A stretch of DNA of 64,000 nucleotides from an uncultured Alphaproteobacteria bacterium (GCA_958267355.1 OY279575.1:1038335-1102334), one strand, 5' to 3'; positions 38,288 to 48,184 are shown, numbered from the stretch's first letter. Notes: a model not told the origin generated them from the sequence alone. Translations and numbers: made by a program.

Positions 38288-39205
38288 CTATTTGCGAGCG
38301 ATACGGGTGTTGCTAAGAAATTTTTGCGCGGCTTCCGATTGTGGCGAGTCAAAAACTTGCGCAGGTGTACCCGCTTCGGCAATTTGTCCTTGATGGAGAA
38401 AAATCACCTTGTCAGAAACTTCACGGGCAAAGTCCATTTCGTGGGTGACAACAAGCATAGTTCTTCCTTCATCAGCAAGCTCGCGCATAACCGAAAGCAC
38501 TTCACCAACCAGTTCAGGATCCAACGCACTGGTCGGTTCGTCAAAAAGCATAGCCTTCGGATGCATCGCCAAAGCACGAGCTATCGCGGCACGTTGCTGT
38601 TGTCCGCCCGACAAAGCACTCGGATAGACTCCTGCCTTGTCGGCTATACCAACGCGCTTTAATAACGCGTGTGCTTCTTCTTCTACCTCACGCCTGGGTC
38701 TGCCCAAAACATGAATCGGAGCTTCCGTAATGTTTTCTAAAATCGTGCGGTGACTCCACAGATTGAACGACTGAAAAACCATCGCCAAGTTAGCACGCAG
38801 GCGATACACATTTTTCCAATTGTTAATCTTGCGTGGGCGTTTGTCTCCTGCTTCGCGTGGCTCGCCAAAGGGCAAACGCTCGCCCGCCACAAAAACTTCA
38901 CCGCGTTCAGGAATTTCTAAAAGATTAATGCACCGCAAAAGTGTGCTTTTGCCACTCCCCGACGAGCCAATCAGCGAAATCACTTCGTGTTCGTTCGCCG
39001 AAACCGATACACCTTTCAAAACTTGATGATCATCATAGCGTTTCCACAAGTCACGGACTTCTACCCAGCCCGTCGCGGCTGTTGCATCGGTTGCAGGTGG
39101 AGTCTGTGCAGACGCACTGCTTGTCCGCGCACTTTCAATCGCACTGTCAGACGCACTGTCAGGCACGCTGTCAGACGCACTTACCGTTGTCGCTCTTATT
39201 GCCAC
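38288..39205 (-). CDS. Polar amino-acid ABC transporter ATP-binding protein (HisP-like)
   Basis: The ATPase of the transporter, 305 aa. It has Walker [10 protein letters not shown], the Q-loop [10 protein letters not shown], signature ALSGGQQQR, Walker [15 protein letters not shown] and the switch His in [14 protein letters not shown]. The insertion after the Walker A helix ([21 protein letters not shown]) is normal for HisP-type ATPases. The first 45 residues are an unusual Ser/Asp/Ala-rich extension made from 12-bp repeats. The GTG start has a strong upstream GGGGGAGGAG. It is the first gene of the operon. Confidence 0.92.
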   Translation of the reverse strand: MAIRATTVSASDSVPDSASDSAIESARTSSASAQTPPATDATAATGWVEVRDLWKRYDDHQVLKGVSVSANEHEVISLIGSSGSGKSTLLRCINLLEIPERGEVFVAGERLPFGEPREAGDKRPRKINNWKNVYRLRANLAMVFQSFNLWSHRTILENITEAPIHVLGRPRREVEEEAHALLKRVGIADKAGVYPSALSGGQQQRAAIARALAMHPKAMLFDEPTSALDPELVGEVLSVMRELADEGRTMLVVTHEMDFAREVSDKVIFLHQGQIAEAGTPAQVFDSPQSEAAQKFLSNTRIARK

Positions 39206-39241
39206 AGCAATTTCTCCTCCCCCAAAGAATACACCCAGCCG

Positions 39242-40039
39242 CTAAGGCGAATAGCCCCGCAGCTTCTGCTCCGCCTTCTGCCAAGCTTCAATTCCACCGT
39301 CTAGGTAGCCAACTTCGCTCCACTCAGCATTGCCCATCAGCAAAGCTAAGTCTGCAGCTATTACGCCATCACCATCCACGATGATTACCCGCTTGTCGGT
39401 AGGCACTCCCGCGATAAGCCGCTCGCGAAAGTCAGGTAAAATTCCCCCGTCTTCAGCAAAGGCGGAAATAACCACGCTGTTGTCAATCACTCCGCTTTCA
39501 CGCGCAACTTTGTCGTTGCGGATATCCACGATGATCGTGTTTTCTCCGCCCGCTTCATCAGCAACTTGCGCTGGAGTCAAAGTCTCATACGGCGGAGGCA
39601 AAACACCCAGTAGCTCCACTTCAAAGACCAAAGTCGCATTGGGCGGAATGGTTCCTTGCCCTTGCTCCCCATAGGCAAGGTGACTCGGAATCGTCAAACG
39701 CCGCTTGCCCCCAACACGCATACCCGCAAAGCCTTGATCCCATCCCTGGATAACCTGCCCCACGCCAAGCAAAAACTGAAACGGCTGATTCCGATCAACG
39801 CTCGAGTCAAACTTGGTGCCGTCTTCTAAGCGTCCAGTGTAATGGACACTAATACGCGCATGGCGCACGGCAAGTTCGCCTTCTCCGATGACTTGGTCTT
39901 CAATCACAAGGTCTGCAGGTTGCGCATGGCTAGGAGTGTTAAAGCCAATCGTCAAAGCAATCACAGCGAAAGTCGCAACGAAAGTACAGATAAGACGAGC
40001 AGCAAAGGTGGAGTCACCCAAAGGGCTACGAAAATTCAT
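39242..40039 (-). CDS. Secreted FKBP-type prolyl isomerase fused to a rhodanese-like domain
   Basis: The protein starts at the ATG at 40039 with a signal peptide ([20 protein letters not shown]). An FKBP domain follows ([59 protein letters not shown]), a periplasmic peptidyl-prolyl isomerase. The last 110 residues resemble a rhodanese domain ([31 protein letters not shown]). The active-site Cys position reads [10 protein letters not shown], so the Cys is missing and sulfurtransfer is unlikely. The frame is open upstream to 40111. The fusion is unusual. It stands 36 bases upstream of the ABC ATPase gene on the same strand and may be co-transcribed with it. Confidence 0.82.
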   Translation of the reverse strand: MNFRSPLGDSTFAARLICTFVATFAVIALTIGFNTPSHAQPADLVIEDQVIGEGELAVRHARISVHYTGRLEDGTKFDSSVDRNQPFQFLLGVGQVIQGWDQGFAGMRVGGKRRLTIPSHLAYGEQGQGTIPPNATLVFEVELLGVLPPPYETLTPAQVADEAGGENTIIVDIRNDKVARESGVIDNSVVISAFAEDGGILPDFRERLIAGVPTDKRVIIVDGDGVIAADLALLMGNAEWSEVGYLDGGIEAWQKAEQKLRGYSP

Positions 40040-40130
40040 AAGAGCAATTTGCCTATTGAACGAAAGGAATAGCAAAGATGCACAAAGCACAAAAAAGCTT
40101 TTCTGTAACAAGTTCTGTAACCAGTTAAGC

Positions 40131-40288
40131 CCGTTCGGCTTCGGGTAAGCTCGCCTTTAGGGTCACCTTCAAGTGCGGTCAAAAAGTAAAGCCAAAGGAG
40201 AAGTCACACGAGCGAAGCTTGCATCTCGCCACGAGTTGATAGCAGTGTCGCAGAAACCACTCGTTTAAACAAGGGGCAAGCCGAACGG
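40131..40288. ncRNA. Candidate structured RNA (strand unknown)
   Basis: In the gap between the FKBP gene and the obg 3' end, an 11-bp perfect inverted repeat, CCGTTCGGCTT (40131-40141) and AAGCCGAACGG (40278-40288), encloses about 136 bases without an open frame. Unlike the neighbouring DNA the interval is not a tandem repeat. Inside it CGAGT (40231-40235) could pair with ACTCG (40259-40263). I found no signature of tmRNA, SRP RNA, RNase P or a known riboswitch. It could be an RNA gene, a recombination site or the end of an element. Confidence 0.3.
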
Positions 40289-40309
40289 TAGGCGGCTCTA
40301 TGCGCGTTA

Positions 40310-40510
40310 TCTGTAGGGACGGGAACTAGGGAAAGGTATAGGGATTAGAAATAGGGATAAGGTATAGGGATTACAAACAGAGAAAAGCACAGGGACTAGA
40401 AACAGGGATAAGGTATAGGGATTACAAACAGGGAAAAGCACAGGGGCTAGAAACAGGGATAAGGTATAGGGATTACAAACAGGGAAAAGCACAGGGGCTA
40501 GAAAACGAAG
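40310..40510. repeat. 51-bp tandem array downstream of obg
   Basis: Units of 51 bp beginning GGTATAGGGATTACAAACAG are at 40361, 40412 and 40463, with a partial 26-bp unit at 40335. Smaller AGGGATTAG-like words are visible within the unit. The array lies just after the obg stop. Confidence 0.9.
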
Positions 40511-40524
40511 CAAGGCAAATACAG

Positions 40525-41943
<1,419 letters not shown>

Positions 41944-41990
41944 CTAGATACCCATCCAACGGAGCGTTTCGCGCACTCCGAACGCAAAAA

Positions 41991-42266
41991 CTACTGCGTA
42001 GAAGAGTCTTCAGACACACCATCTACCGAAATGTAAGAACGCGATTTGCGTCCGCGTGAAAAGCGTACCTGCCCTGTAACTAAGGCAAACAGCGTGTGGT
42101 CACGCCCCATTCCGACATTTTCTCCTGCGTGAAACTTTGTGCCGCGTTGGCGGACAATAATTTCTCCCGCATTGACGAGCTGTCCGCCCGCCCGCTTGAC
42201 ACCAAGCCGCCTGCCCGCCGAGTCGCGTCCGTTGCGCGAAGAGCCACCTGCTTTCTTCTGTGCCAT
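41991..42266 (-). CDS. rpmA: 50S ribosomal protein L27
   Basis: The 91-aa protein starts [20 protein letters not shown], with [22 protein letters not shown] and [17 protein letters not shown], the L27 signature. Its N-terminus reaches the peptidyl-transferase centre. It lies between rplU and obg in the standard order. Confidence 0.97.
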   Translation of the reverse strand: MAQKKAGGSSRNGRDSAGRRLGVKRAGGQLVNAGEIIVRQRGTKFHAGENVGMGRDHTLFALVTGQVRFSRGRKSRSYISVDGVSEDSSTQ

Positions 42267-42476
42267 TGTTTGATCCCGCTCTTACAAAGTTTTCTGTTGA
42301 AGTTTTCTGTGTGGAGTCTTCTGTGTGAAGTCTTCTGTTGGAGTCTTCTGTGCGAAGTCTTCTGTGTGAAGCTTTCTGTCAAAGTCTTCCGTTGGAGTCT
42401 TCTGTGCGAAGTTTCTTATGTGAAGTCCTTAAGCAAAGCCCCGTACACAAAACCCCTACGCACTGACACAAAACCC
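42267..42476. repeat. 13/14-bp repeats between rplU and rpmA
   Basis: About ten units of TCTTCTGTGTGAAG-type sequence occupy about 42287-42425, with alternating lengths of 13 and 14 bp. Another short repeat (ACAAAACCCCTACGCACTGA) occurs twice near 42450-42485 and touches the rplU stop. Confidence 0.88.
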
Positions 42477-42797
42477 CTACGCACTGATATCTTGAATCCG
42501 CACACGGGTTAGCATCTGGCGATGACCGCGCAGACTACGGCTATTCTTACGGCGACGCTTTTTGAAAACCAAGATCTTTTCCGCCCGAAGCTGCTCTACG
42601 ATTTCGGCTTTTACAGAAGCTCCTTCCAGTAGCGGCTTGCCAACGCGCGTTGAATCACTCGCCGCACTTCCCGTCATCAGGACTTCGCTGAAAGTGACAG
42701 GACTACCAACTGCGCCATCCAGACGCTCAACCGCAAGTTCTTCTCCCTTGCGGACACGGTACTGCTTACCGCCTGTTTTGATGATGGCAAAGTCCAT
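42477..42797 (-). CDS. rplU: 50S ribosomal protein L21
   Basis: The 106-aa protein has MDFAIIKTGGKQYRVRKGEE at the start and the C-terminal phrase KRRRKNSRSLRGHRQMLTRVRI, the L21 signature. It is the first gene of rplU-rpmA-obg; repeats separate it from rpmA. Confidence 0.96.
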   Translation of the reverse strand: MDFAIIKTGGKQYRVRKGEELAVERLDGAVGSPVTFSEVLMTGSAASDSTRVGKPLLEGASVKAEIVEQLRAEKILVFKKRRRKNSRSLRGHRQMLTRVRIQDISA

Positions 42798-43423
42798 AGA
42801 AGTAACCCCGCCCCGTGCAGGGTGCCGCGTGCGTGAAAATTCGGATATCCAGCCACCAGTAGGCTAGACAAGCAACACTGTGCCACGAGCCACCAATTCC
42901 GTCAAGATTCGCGCTCTGTGTTGCTCCTGTACTGCCGCTGTACTGCCCCTGCACTCTTTCACGCTATGCCCCTGTATCGCCCCTGTGTAGCCCTTATATC
43001 GCTTCCTGTGTGTCCCCTATCTTGCCCTTTATGCTCCCGCGTAGCCCCCTGCCCCCTATACCTTGCCCTGTTTAGCCCTGTATGCGCTCTGTAGCCCTGT
43101 GTAAGCCCCGTGCGCTCTGTAAGCCCTGTGTAAGCCCCCGTAAGCCCTGTTCGCACCCCTATGCCTGGGTGTTGCTCCCCTATGCCCTGTATCGCTCCCT
43201 GTGTAGCCCTTGCGCTCCCTAGCAGTGCCTAGAAGCCCGCTACCCTTCTATACGGCTCTATACGGCTATAGAGAGCTACACGGAGCTTATCTGCCCTACA
43301 CAGGGCCAATTGCTCTATACAGGGCTTGCCTCGCCCTATACAGGGCTTACTTGCCCTATACAAAGCCCATTGCCCTACACAGAGCCCATTGCCCTATACA
43401 GAACCCATTGCCCTATACAGGGC
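42798..43423. repeat. Long repeat-filled gap between envC and rplU
   Basis: From about 42955 to 43205 there are degenerate words of the type CCCTGTGTAAGCC. From 43293 to 43423 there are 19-21 bp units, each containing a palindrome. Perfect forms GCCCT-ATAC-AGGGC occur at 43333-43346 and 43410-43423, with GCCCT-ACAC-AGGGC at 43293-43306 and decayed copies between. The last palindrome abuts the envC stop at 43424. On the minus strand these could act as repeated weak terminators or mRNA-end hairpins for envC. The region at 42798-42954 shows no repeat and probably carries the rplU promoter. Confidence 0.85.
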
Positions 43424-44989
43424 TTATCTGGCGGCTACAGCTTGTCCTAGATAGCGCGACGGGTCGCGGGGCTTACCATCCACGCGAAGCTCCCAGTACA
43501 GGCTACCCGCATTGGCATACTGGGCAAGCGGCTCACCTGCCAAAACCCGTTGCCCGACCACCACATCAGCTCGTGAAGCTCCTGCTAGTAGGCTGTGAAA
43601 TGACACTCCTTGGGCGGGCGTGTGCTCAACGATAACCAGCATACCCCAGCCACGAAACGGACTCGCCCACACAACTTTTCCGCCCAATGGAGCCGCTACC
43701 ACTTCACCTGCTTCTGTTTCGTAGATGAGTCCTTCGCCGTAGATTCCTTCGCCTTCTCCGAACGCCACGGCAGGAGCCGCATAGACTGGACTCCCCCACA
43801 CGCCTTGTTGCACATCCTGCTTGTGGAGTCTGGCTTGTTCGCGGATTGAAGATCCAGCCGCAGGAATAGCCGCCGAAGAAACCGCTGAAGACCCAACAGA
43901 TGCCCCAACAGACGAAAGTGCCGCTGGACTCGCCCTACCCTGCTTATCAGGCACAGCCGTTTCTGTCTGTGCTGACTCCGCCTGTGCCGACTCCGCCTGT
44001 GCCGACTCTCGCTCTGCCGCTTCACGCGCTAGTTTTTCTGCTTGCTCGCGCTCTACCCGTTCCGCCTGTTCTGCCTGTTCTACCCGCTCTGCCTGTTCTT
44101 TCGCCCTTTGCGCCTGTTGCGCCTGCTCGCGTTCTTTGCGCTTCTGCTCTTCCGCTTCACGGACAAGAGCCGCCAACAGCTCGCGCAGATCGCGAGCTTT
44201 GACTCCTGCCGCTAGCACATTGGCTTCTGCGGCGCGTAATCCGCCTTGGGCTTCCTGTACCAAATCTGCCCGCCGTGCGAGTGCTTCCGCCAGACGTGCG
44301 GCTGTAGTCTTCTGCTGTGCCTGTGTATCGGTGAGTGCTTTCTGCTCTGTCCGCCGTTGTAGGGCTAGGCTTGCGACGCGCAAAGCGTTTTGCTCTAGGC
44401 GGTGTGCGGCTCCTGCGCTATCTCCAGCGATGAGTCCGACCAGACGCACGGCTCGTGCTGCTTGGTGCGGATTGTCCCAGTGCCAAGCGGCGGCTTCGGG
44501 TCTTCTTCCTGCTAGGAAGACCAACTGCGACAAAGCCGCCGAGCCGCGTTTGCGTTCTGCCGCAGCGGCTGTGGCGAGTCTTTCGCTTTCTACGGCACTG
44601 ACTGCTAGGGCTACGCGCAGGCTATTTTCTTGTTGTTCTAGTTTGCGCCGTGCTTGCTCGGCGGATACAGCTTCAGCCCGCAAGCTTTCCATTTCTTGCT
44701 CTAGGGCTGAGACTTCGGCGCGTTTGGCGGCTACGACTTGGGTTTGTTCTTGGTGTTGTTGTTCGGCGTGGCGTAGGGCTTGTTTTACGGCTTCTGTGTT
44801 TTGGATATCTTGGGCTGTACCTTGAGCGGTATCTTGAGCTATGGCGGGGTTTGTCGCTGGAACCACCGCTAGGACAAGGGCGAGAACAAGCGCAAGGGCA
44901 AGGGCAAGGGCAAGCTTTGCCCTTTTATTTTTTCTTGCTGACACTTTACGCCTTGTCACTGTACGCCTTGCCACTGTACGCCTTGCCAC
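43424..44989 (-). CDS. envC: EnvC-like murein hydrolase activator (LytM/M23 domain)
   Basis: EnvC-type proteins are periplasmic coiled-coil activators of amidases and work with FtsEX. The 521-aa frame has a basic start, a signal-type hydrophobic segment (LALALALALVLALVLAVVPA) with cleavage near AIAQ, and long coiled coils (about residues 60-340, QEMESLRAEAVSAEQARRKL and others). A C-terminal LytM domain follows (VVAAPLGGKVVWASPFRGWG, VEHTPAQGVSFHSLLAGAS, SLYWELRVDGKPRDPSRYL). The zinc HxH is incomplete, as in non-catalytic activators. Three tandem 15-bp units (GTGGCAAGGCGTACA) supply successive GTG starts at 44989, 44974 and 44959. Confidence 0.88.
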   Translation of the reverse strand: MARRTVARRTVTRRKVSARKNKRAKLALALALALVLALVLAVVPATNPAIAQDTAQGTAQDIQNTEAVKQALRHAEQQHQEQTQVVAAKRAEVSALEQEMESLRAEAVSAEQARRKLEQQENSLRVALAVSAVESERLATAAAAERKRGSAALSQLVFLAGRRPEAAAWHWDNPHQAARAVRLVGLIAGDSAGAAHRLEQNALRVASLALQRRTEQKALTDTQAQQKTTAARLAEALARRADLVQEAQGGLRAAEANVLAAGVKARDLRELLAALVREAEEQKRKEREQAQQAQRAKEQAERVEQAEQAERVEREQAEKLAREAAERESAQAESAQAESAQTETAVPDKQGRASPAALSSVGASVGSSAVSSAAIPAAGSSIREQARLHKQDVQQGVWGSPVYAAPAVAFGEGEGIYGEGLIYETEAGEVVAAPLGGKVVWASPFRGWGMLVIVEHTPAQGVSFHSLLAGASRADVVVGQRVLAGEPLAQYANAGSLYWELRVDGKPRDPSRYLGQAVAAR

Positions 44990-44993
44990 TTTA
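44940..44993. repeat. 15-bp repeats at the rsfS stop / envC start
   Basis: Minus-strand units GTGGCAAGGCGTACA begin immediately after the rsfS TAA (44993-44991) and run about three and a half times into envC, giving the MARRTVARRTVTRR start. Confidence 0.88.
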
Positions 44994-45356
44994 CGACTCT
45001 GCTTCTGGAGCTGTTTTGCGTGCCCAGATACCGTTTAGGTCCCAGAGTTCTTCTAGGTTGTATCGGCTTCGCACTTCGGGACGGAACAGATGGACAATCC
45101 AATCCCCTGCGTCTAGCAGAATCCACCCACTTGATGGATGGCCTTCTACCTTTGTGCTTTTTACGCCGTGTTGTTTGAGTATGGGCTGCAGCTTTTCAGC
45201 CATGGAGATCAGGTGTCGGTCGCTGGTTCCGGATGCGATGATGAGTCCGTCGGCGATGGCGACATCGGCGGGCAGGGGTATGGAGACGATGTTGAGTGCT
45301 TTGCTGTTATCTAGCGACGCGAGCAGGTTGTGCTGGAGCTCTGCGGAGTGATTCAT
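44991..45356 (-). CDS. rsfS: Ribosome silencing factor RsfS
   Basis: RsfS binds L14 and blocks subunit joining when nutrients are short. The 121-aa protein has LNIVSIPLPADVAIADGLIIASGTSDRHLISMAE, VEGHPSSGWILLDAGDWIVHLF and EVRSRYNLEELWDL, the family core. The frame is open further upstream, but the ATG at 45356 is the natural start. envC begins one base after the stop. The rlmH gene often found between rsfS and envC in alphaproteobacteria is absent here. Confidence 0.93.
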   Translation of the reverse strand: MNHSAELQHNLLASLDNSKALNIVSIPLPADVAIADGLIIASGTSDRHLISMAEKLQPILKQHGVKSTKVEGHPSSGWILLDAGDWIVHLFRPEVRSRYNLEELWDLNGIWARKTAPEAES

Positions 45357-45625
45357 AGTTTGAATTGTGCGCTTGGTGTGGAGTCGTGTCAAGGGATTCG
45401 GCGTGGTGCGGCTGTACAGAGTCAGGCTACACGGAGTCAGGCTTTACGGAGTCTTATGTAAATTGGCTTTTGTGGTTTGACTTGGCGTGTGGCTTGGTGT
45501 GTGCGTTGGCGTTTGTGGTTTGGCTTGGTGTATGGCTTGGTGTGTGCGTTGGCTTTTGTGGTTTGGCTTGGTGTGTGCGTTGGTGTTTGTGGTTTGGCTT
45601 TAGGGTTATTGTTTTGGTGTTTTTG
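45357..45625. repeat. G/T-rich repeats between nadD and rsfS
   Basis: A 16-bp repeat (ACGGAGTCAGGCTTTA) occurs about three times near 45410-45455. Units based on TTGGCTTGGTGTGTGCGTTGG, spaced 31 or 43 bp, occupy about 45480-45600. They lie just downstream of the nadD stop. Confidence 0.82.
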
Positions 45626-46285
45626 CTATTGCGATGCGAGTGTCCGTGCGGCGAGCGGCGAAGTTTTCTGCCACACGAGAGTCCAAGCGGGAGGTTTTGC
45701 AGCAGCAAGTTTTGCGGGATTTTTGAGTCGATGGTGTTTGTATCGGGCGGGGATTTTTCCGCGCAGGGCTGGCGCGGTGTGCGAGCGTCTATCAAAGAAG
45801 GCGAGCGGCGTGTCGTGGATTAGGCTTTGCCACTTGTGCCACTGGTGGAGTTCTGTAAGCAAGTCCGCGCCACCGATCCAGACGAAGTGAATTTTTGGCG
45901 CGGCTTGGTGCAGCAGGTTTAGCGTGTCTGAAGTGAGCGATAGGTTGCACTGGTCTTGCAGTGGCAGTACGACCAAGCGGTTGCGGGCTGGAGCATATTG
46001 CTGAATGCACTCTGTCAGGGCTTGGGCGCGTTGTGTGGCGGAAGCTTTGTGCTTTTCCTTCAACGGATTACTCGGAGCAGGCAGAAACCAGACTGCGTTT
46101 AGATTTAGGGTTCGCATGGCTTCGCGGGCGAGCAATATGTGTCCTTGGTGCGGCGGATGGAACGAGCCGCCGAGCAGTCCGATTTTTGCTCCATTGCAGG
46201 GGAGTCGTATCCCTGCCGAATGCACTGCTGTGAGCAATGCGTGTCGGGGTCTGGGCGTTTTGCTCTGTGGAGTTATTCTACTCAA
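45626..46285 (-). CDS. nadD: Nicotinate-nucleotide adenylyltransferase
   Basis: It converts nicotinate mononucleotide to the dinucleotide that NadE amidates. The 219-aa frame has the nucleotidyltransferase loop IGLLGGSFHPPHQGHILLA, FLPAPSNPLKEKHK, and VWIGGADLLTELHQWHKW, typical of NadD. There is no upstream ATG. The frame begins at a TTG (46285) that lies in the first unit of an 85-bp repeat; internal TTG and GTG codons nearer the fold (at LLTAV) are alternatives. It is followed by rsfS, as in many bacteria. Confidence 0.9.
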   Translation of the reverse strand: MSRITPQSKTPRPRHALLTAVHSAGIRLPCNGAKIGLLGGSFHPPHQGHILLAREAMRTLNLNAVWFLPAPSNPLKEKHKASATQRAQALTECIQQYAPARNRLVVLPLQDQCNLSLTSDTLNLLHQAAPKIHFVWIGGADLLTELHQWHKWQSLIHDTPLAFFDRRSHTAPALRGKIPARYKHHRLKNPAKLAAAKPPAWTLVWQKTSPLAARTLASQ

Positions 46286-46600
46286 TTGGATACAGACAAG
46301 CAGATTTCGGGAGTAGTTTTAAGACTTGTTTGATACTGGGCGTTTTGCTGTGTGGAGTTATTCTACTCAATTAGACGCAGGCGGGCAGATTTCGGGAGTG
46401 ATTTTAAGACTTGTTTGCTACTGGGCGTTTTGCTCTGTGGAGTTATTCTGCTCAATTAGACGCAGGCGGGCAGGTTTCAGGCGTAGTTTTAAGACTTGTT
46501 TGCTACTGGGCTTTTTGCTCTGTGGAGTTATTCTATTCAATTGAATGCAGACGGGTAGGTTTCGGAAGTGATTTTAAGACTTGTTTGATACTGTGTTTTC
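46251..46600. repeat. 85-bp tandem array upstream of nadD
   Basis: Four units with an exact period of 85 bp (GTTATTCT words at 46272, 46357, 46442 and 46527). The first unit contains the first codons of nadD, so the repeat was made by copying the nadD 5' end and its upstream DNA. Unit divergence rises slightly toward 46600. Confidence 0.93.
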
Positions 46601-46660
46601 TACTGCGCGTTTTGCGTGAAGAATTTTGTTGGCGCGTGATTTTGTGGCGTGACGGTTTTG

Positions 46661-47266
46661 TTATGGCAATCCGACAACTTGGTTCGGACGCAAATGCTCA
46701 ACATGCCAAGCAGGACGAGCAAAGACTTTTTCTACAAGCGGAGCAAAAGTTTGCAAGGGCTTGGTTTGGTAGTCAGGGTCAAACGAAGGCTGATCCCACC
46801 GCTCACAGAAATCGGCGCAAGTCTGAAAGTATGGATGTCCTGCGTATTTTTGCCGTGCTTCGCGGTCTTTGCCGAGATGATGCGCGTAATAGTACATCTG
46901 AAAGACTCCGTGATGTTCTACTGCCCACGCGACTTCTTCGCGAACAAACGGACGCAAGATTTCCGCCGCCACCGTATCGTGATTTTGCGGAGCAATTCTA
47001 TCGCCAATATCGTGCAACAGAGCGGCGACGATCCAATCGTCGTCGGCGTTGTCGTTCATGGCTCGGGTTGCGGTTTGGAGTGCGTGTTCAAGCCGTGAGA
47101 CTTGATAGCCTGACAAGCCATCTTGATTAGACTGGTCTCCCTGCAGAGCGAGCTCTGCGAGCACCCGTTTTGCGGTGCCTTTGTAATATTGGTGCTCAAA
47201 GGCATCGAGGAAGCGATAGTCTTCTGCATCCCCATCCGCCATCGCCCGAAACTTAACCTTCTCCAT
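46661..47266 (-). CDS. HD-domain protein (PhnZ/predicted phosphohydrolase-like)
   Basis: The 201-aa protein has an HD metal-binding fold. Ligands are visible in SRLEHALQTATRA, IVAALLHDIGDRIAPQNHD and AWAVEHHGVFQMYYYAHHLG, followed by HPYFQTCADFCERWDQPSFDPDY. This sequence type is widespread in alphaproteobacteria as a predicted HD phosphohydrolase. It is related to the diiron oxygenase PhnZ, so hydrolysis and oxidation are both possible. It lies between the nadD repeat array and the methyltransferase island, on the same strand as both neighbours. Confidence 0.82.
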   Translation of the reverse strand: MEKVKFRAMADGDAEDYRFLDAFEHQYYKGTAKRVLAELALQGDQSNQDGLSGYQVSRLEHALQTATRAMNDNADDDWIVAALLHDIGDRIAPQNHDTVAAEILRPFVREEVAWAVEHHGVFQMYYYAHHLGKDREARQKYAGHPYFQTCADFCERWDQPSFDPDYQTKPLQTFAPLVEKVFARPAWHVEHLRPNQVVGLP

Positions 47267-47332
47267 CCCCCAAATTTACCACATTCTAGGCTACGGATGG
47301 CTAGCCCCTAACTCGGGCTTTCTTGCGCGGTT

Positions 47333-48136
47333 CTAATAAAGTTCTTTTGCAATTCTCTGCTCGGTGAGAGAGCAGTAGTCTTGTTCTTTCTCAATGCCGA
47401 TGGCGTGGCGGCGATTGGCAAGAGCTTCTATCAGAGTTGTGCCGCTTCCGCAGAAGGGGTCTAGCACCGTGTCGCCAACGAAGGAAAACAACTTGATGCA
47501 CCGCTTCGGCAGCTCACGCGGAAACGGAGCTTCGTGTCCGACTCGCTTGGCACTTTCGCCGGGGAAAGACCAGACTCCTTTGACCCAAGTTTTGAAATCG
47601 TCTCCGCTGATGTCGTTTTCGCCGCGATGTTTGCGCTTCCACTCGCCTTTGTAGAGCACGATGATCACCTCAACGGGAGCGATGATGTGCGGGGCGCTGG
47701 CGGACTTCCAACTGCCCCAAGCGGTGTGGCGCGAGATGTTGCCTTCGTTCCAAATGATGGTGGCGTGGTATTTCCATCCGACTTTCATGGCGGCGTGGGT
47801 CAGGTCGGCGCAGACAGGACGTTTGCCGCCCTTGTTCTTGTCTAGGCCGATGTTGAGGCAGAGGCGGCCTGTGTCTTTTGTCCAGCGGTGGCAGTTTTTC
47901 AGCCACTTTTCAGAAAACTTAAGGTAGGCGGCGTACTCAAGAAAGTCGTCGCTGGAGTCGCCCGAGTAATTCATCCCCAAGTTGTATGGAGGCGAAGTCA
48001 CAGTCAGCTCCACCGCGTTGCGCGGCACGGTCGCGCAGTCGGTCGCGTCGGCGCAGAGCAGGCGCGACTTGCCTCCGTCGGCGTGCCAGAAGGGCGCGTC
48101 AGCTTCAATCTTAACGGCGGCAGAAGTGCGTGGCAT
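47333..48136 (-). CDS. Beta-class DNA methyltransferase of the pentapeptide island
   Basis: A DNA N6-adenine or N4-cytosine methyltransferase of 267 aa. The catalytic motif IV comes first (VELTVTSPPYNLGMNYSGD, about residue 45), then a target-recognition region. The SAM-binding motif is at the end (DTVLDPFCGSGTTLIEAL, about residue 225), so this is the beta class. I start at the ATG at 48136; a GTG at 48154 would add six residues. It is transcribed away from the first membrane pentapeptide gene across a 114-bp shared control region. A decayed copy of its 5' end lies at 50.3 kb. No cognate nuclease is recognisable, and the target sequence is unknown. Confidence 0.88.
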   Translation of the reverse strand: MPRTSAAVKIEADAPFWHADGGKSRLLCADATDCATVPRNAVELTVTSPPYNLGMNYSGDSSDDFLEYAAYLKFSEKWLKNCHRWTKDTGRLCLNIGLDKNKGGKRPVCADLTHAAMKVGWKYHATIIWNEGNISRHTAWGSWKSASAPHIIAPVEVIIVLYKGEWKRKHRGENDISGDDFKTWVKGVWSFPGESAKRVGHEAPFPRELPKRCIKLFSFVGDTVLDPFCGSGTTLIEALANRRHAIGIEKEQDYCSLTEQRIAKELY

Positions 48137-48145
48137 CACCCAACA

Positions 48146-48175
48146 CTGCCACACTCCCTCCCGATTCGCTATAAT
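48146..48175 (+). promoter_or_regulatory. Promoter of the first pentapeptide gene
   Basis: A consensus -10 TATAAT (48170-48175) is preceded by CTGCCA (48146-48151, 4 of 6 matches to TTGACA) with an 18-base spacer. The same arrangement is conserved before the second paralogue, which strengthens the call. The -35 element lies just upstream of the methyltransferase start on the other strand. Confidence 0.6.
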
Positions 48176-48184
48176 CCCCCCTTA

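Noticed and set aside
43821..44825. 334-codon plus-strand Cys/Ser/Ala-rich frame over envC
   Set aside because: Antisense of the envC coiled coil; Glu/Gln/Ala codons read in reverse give Cys/Ser/Ala.
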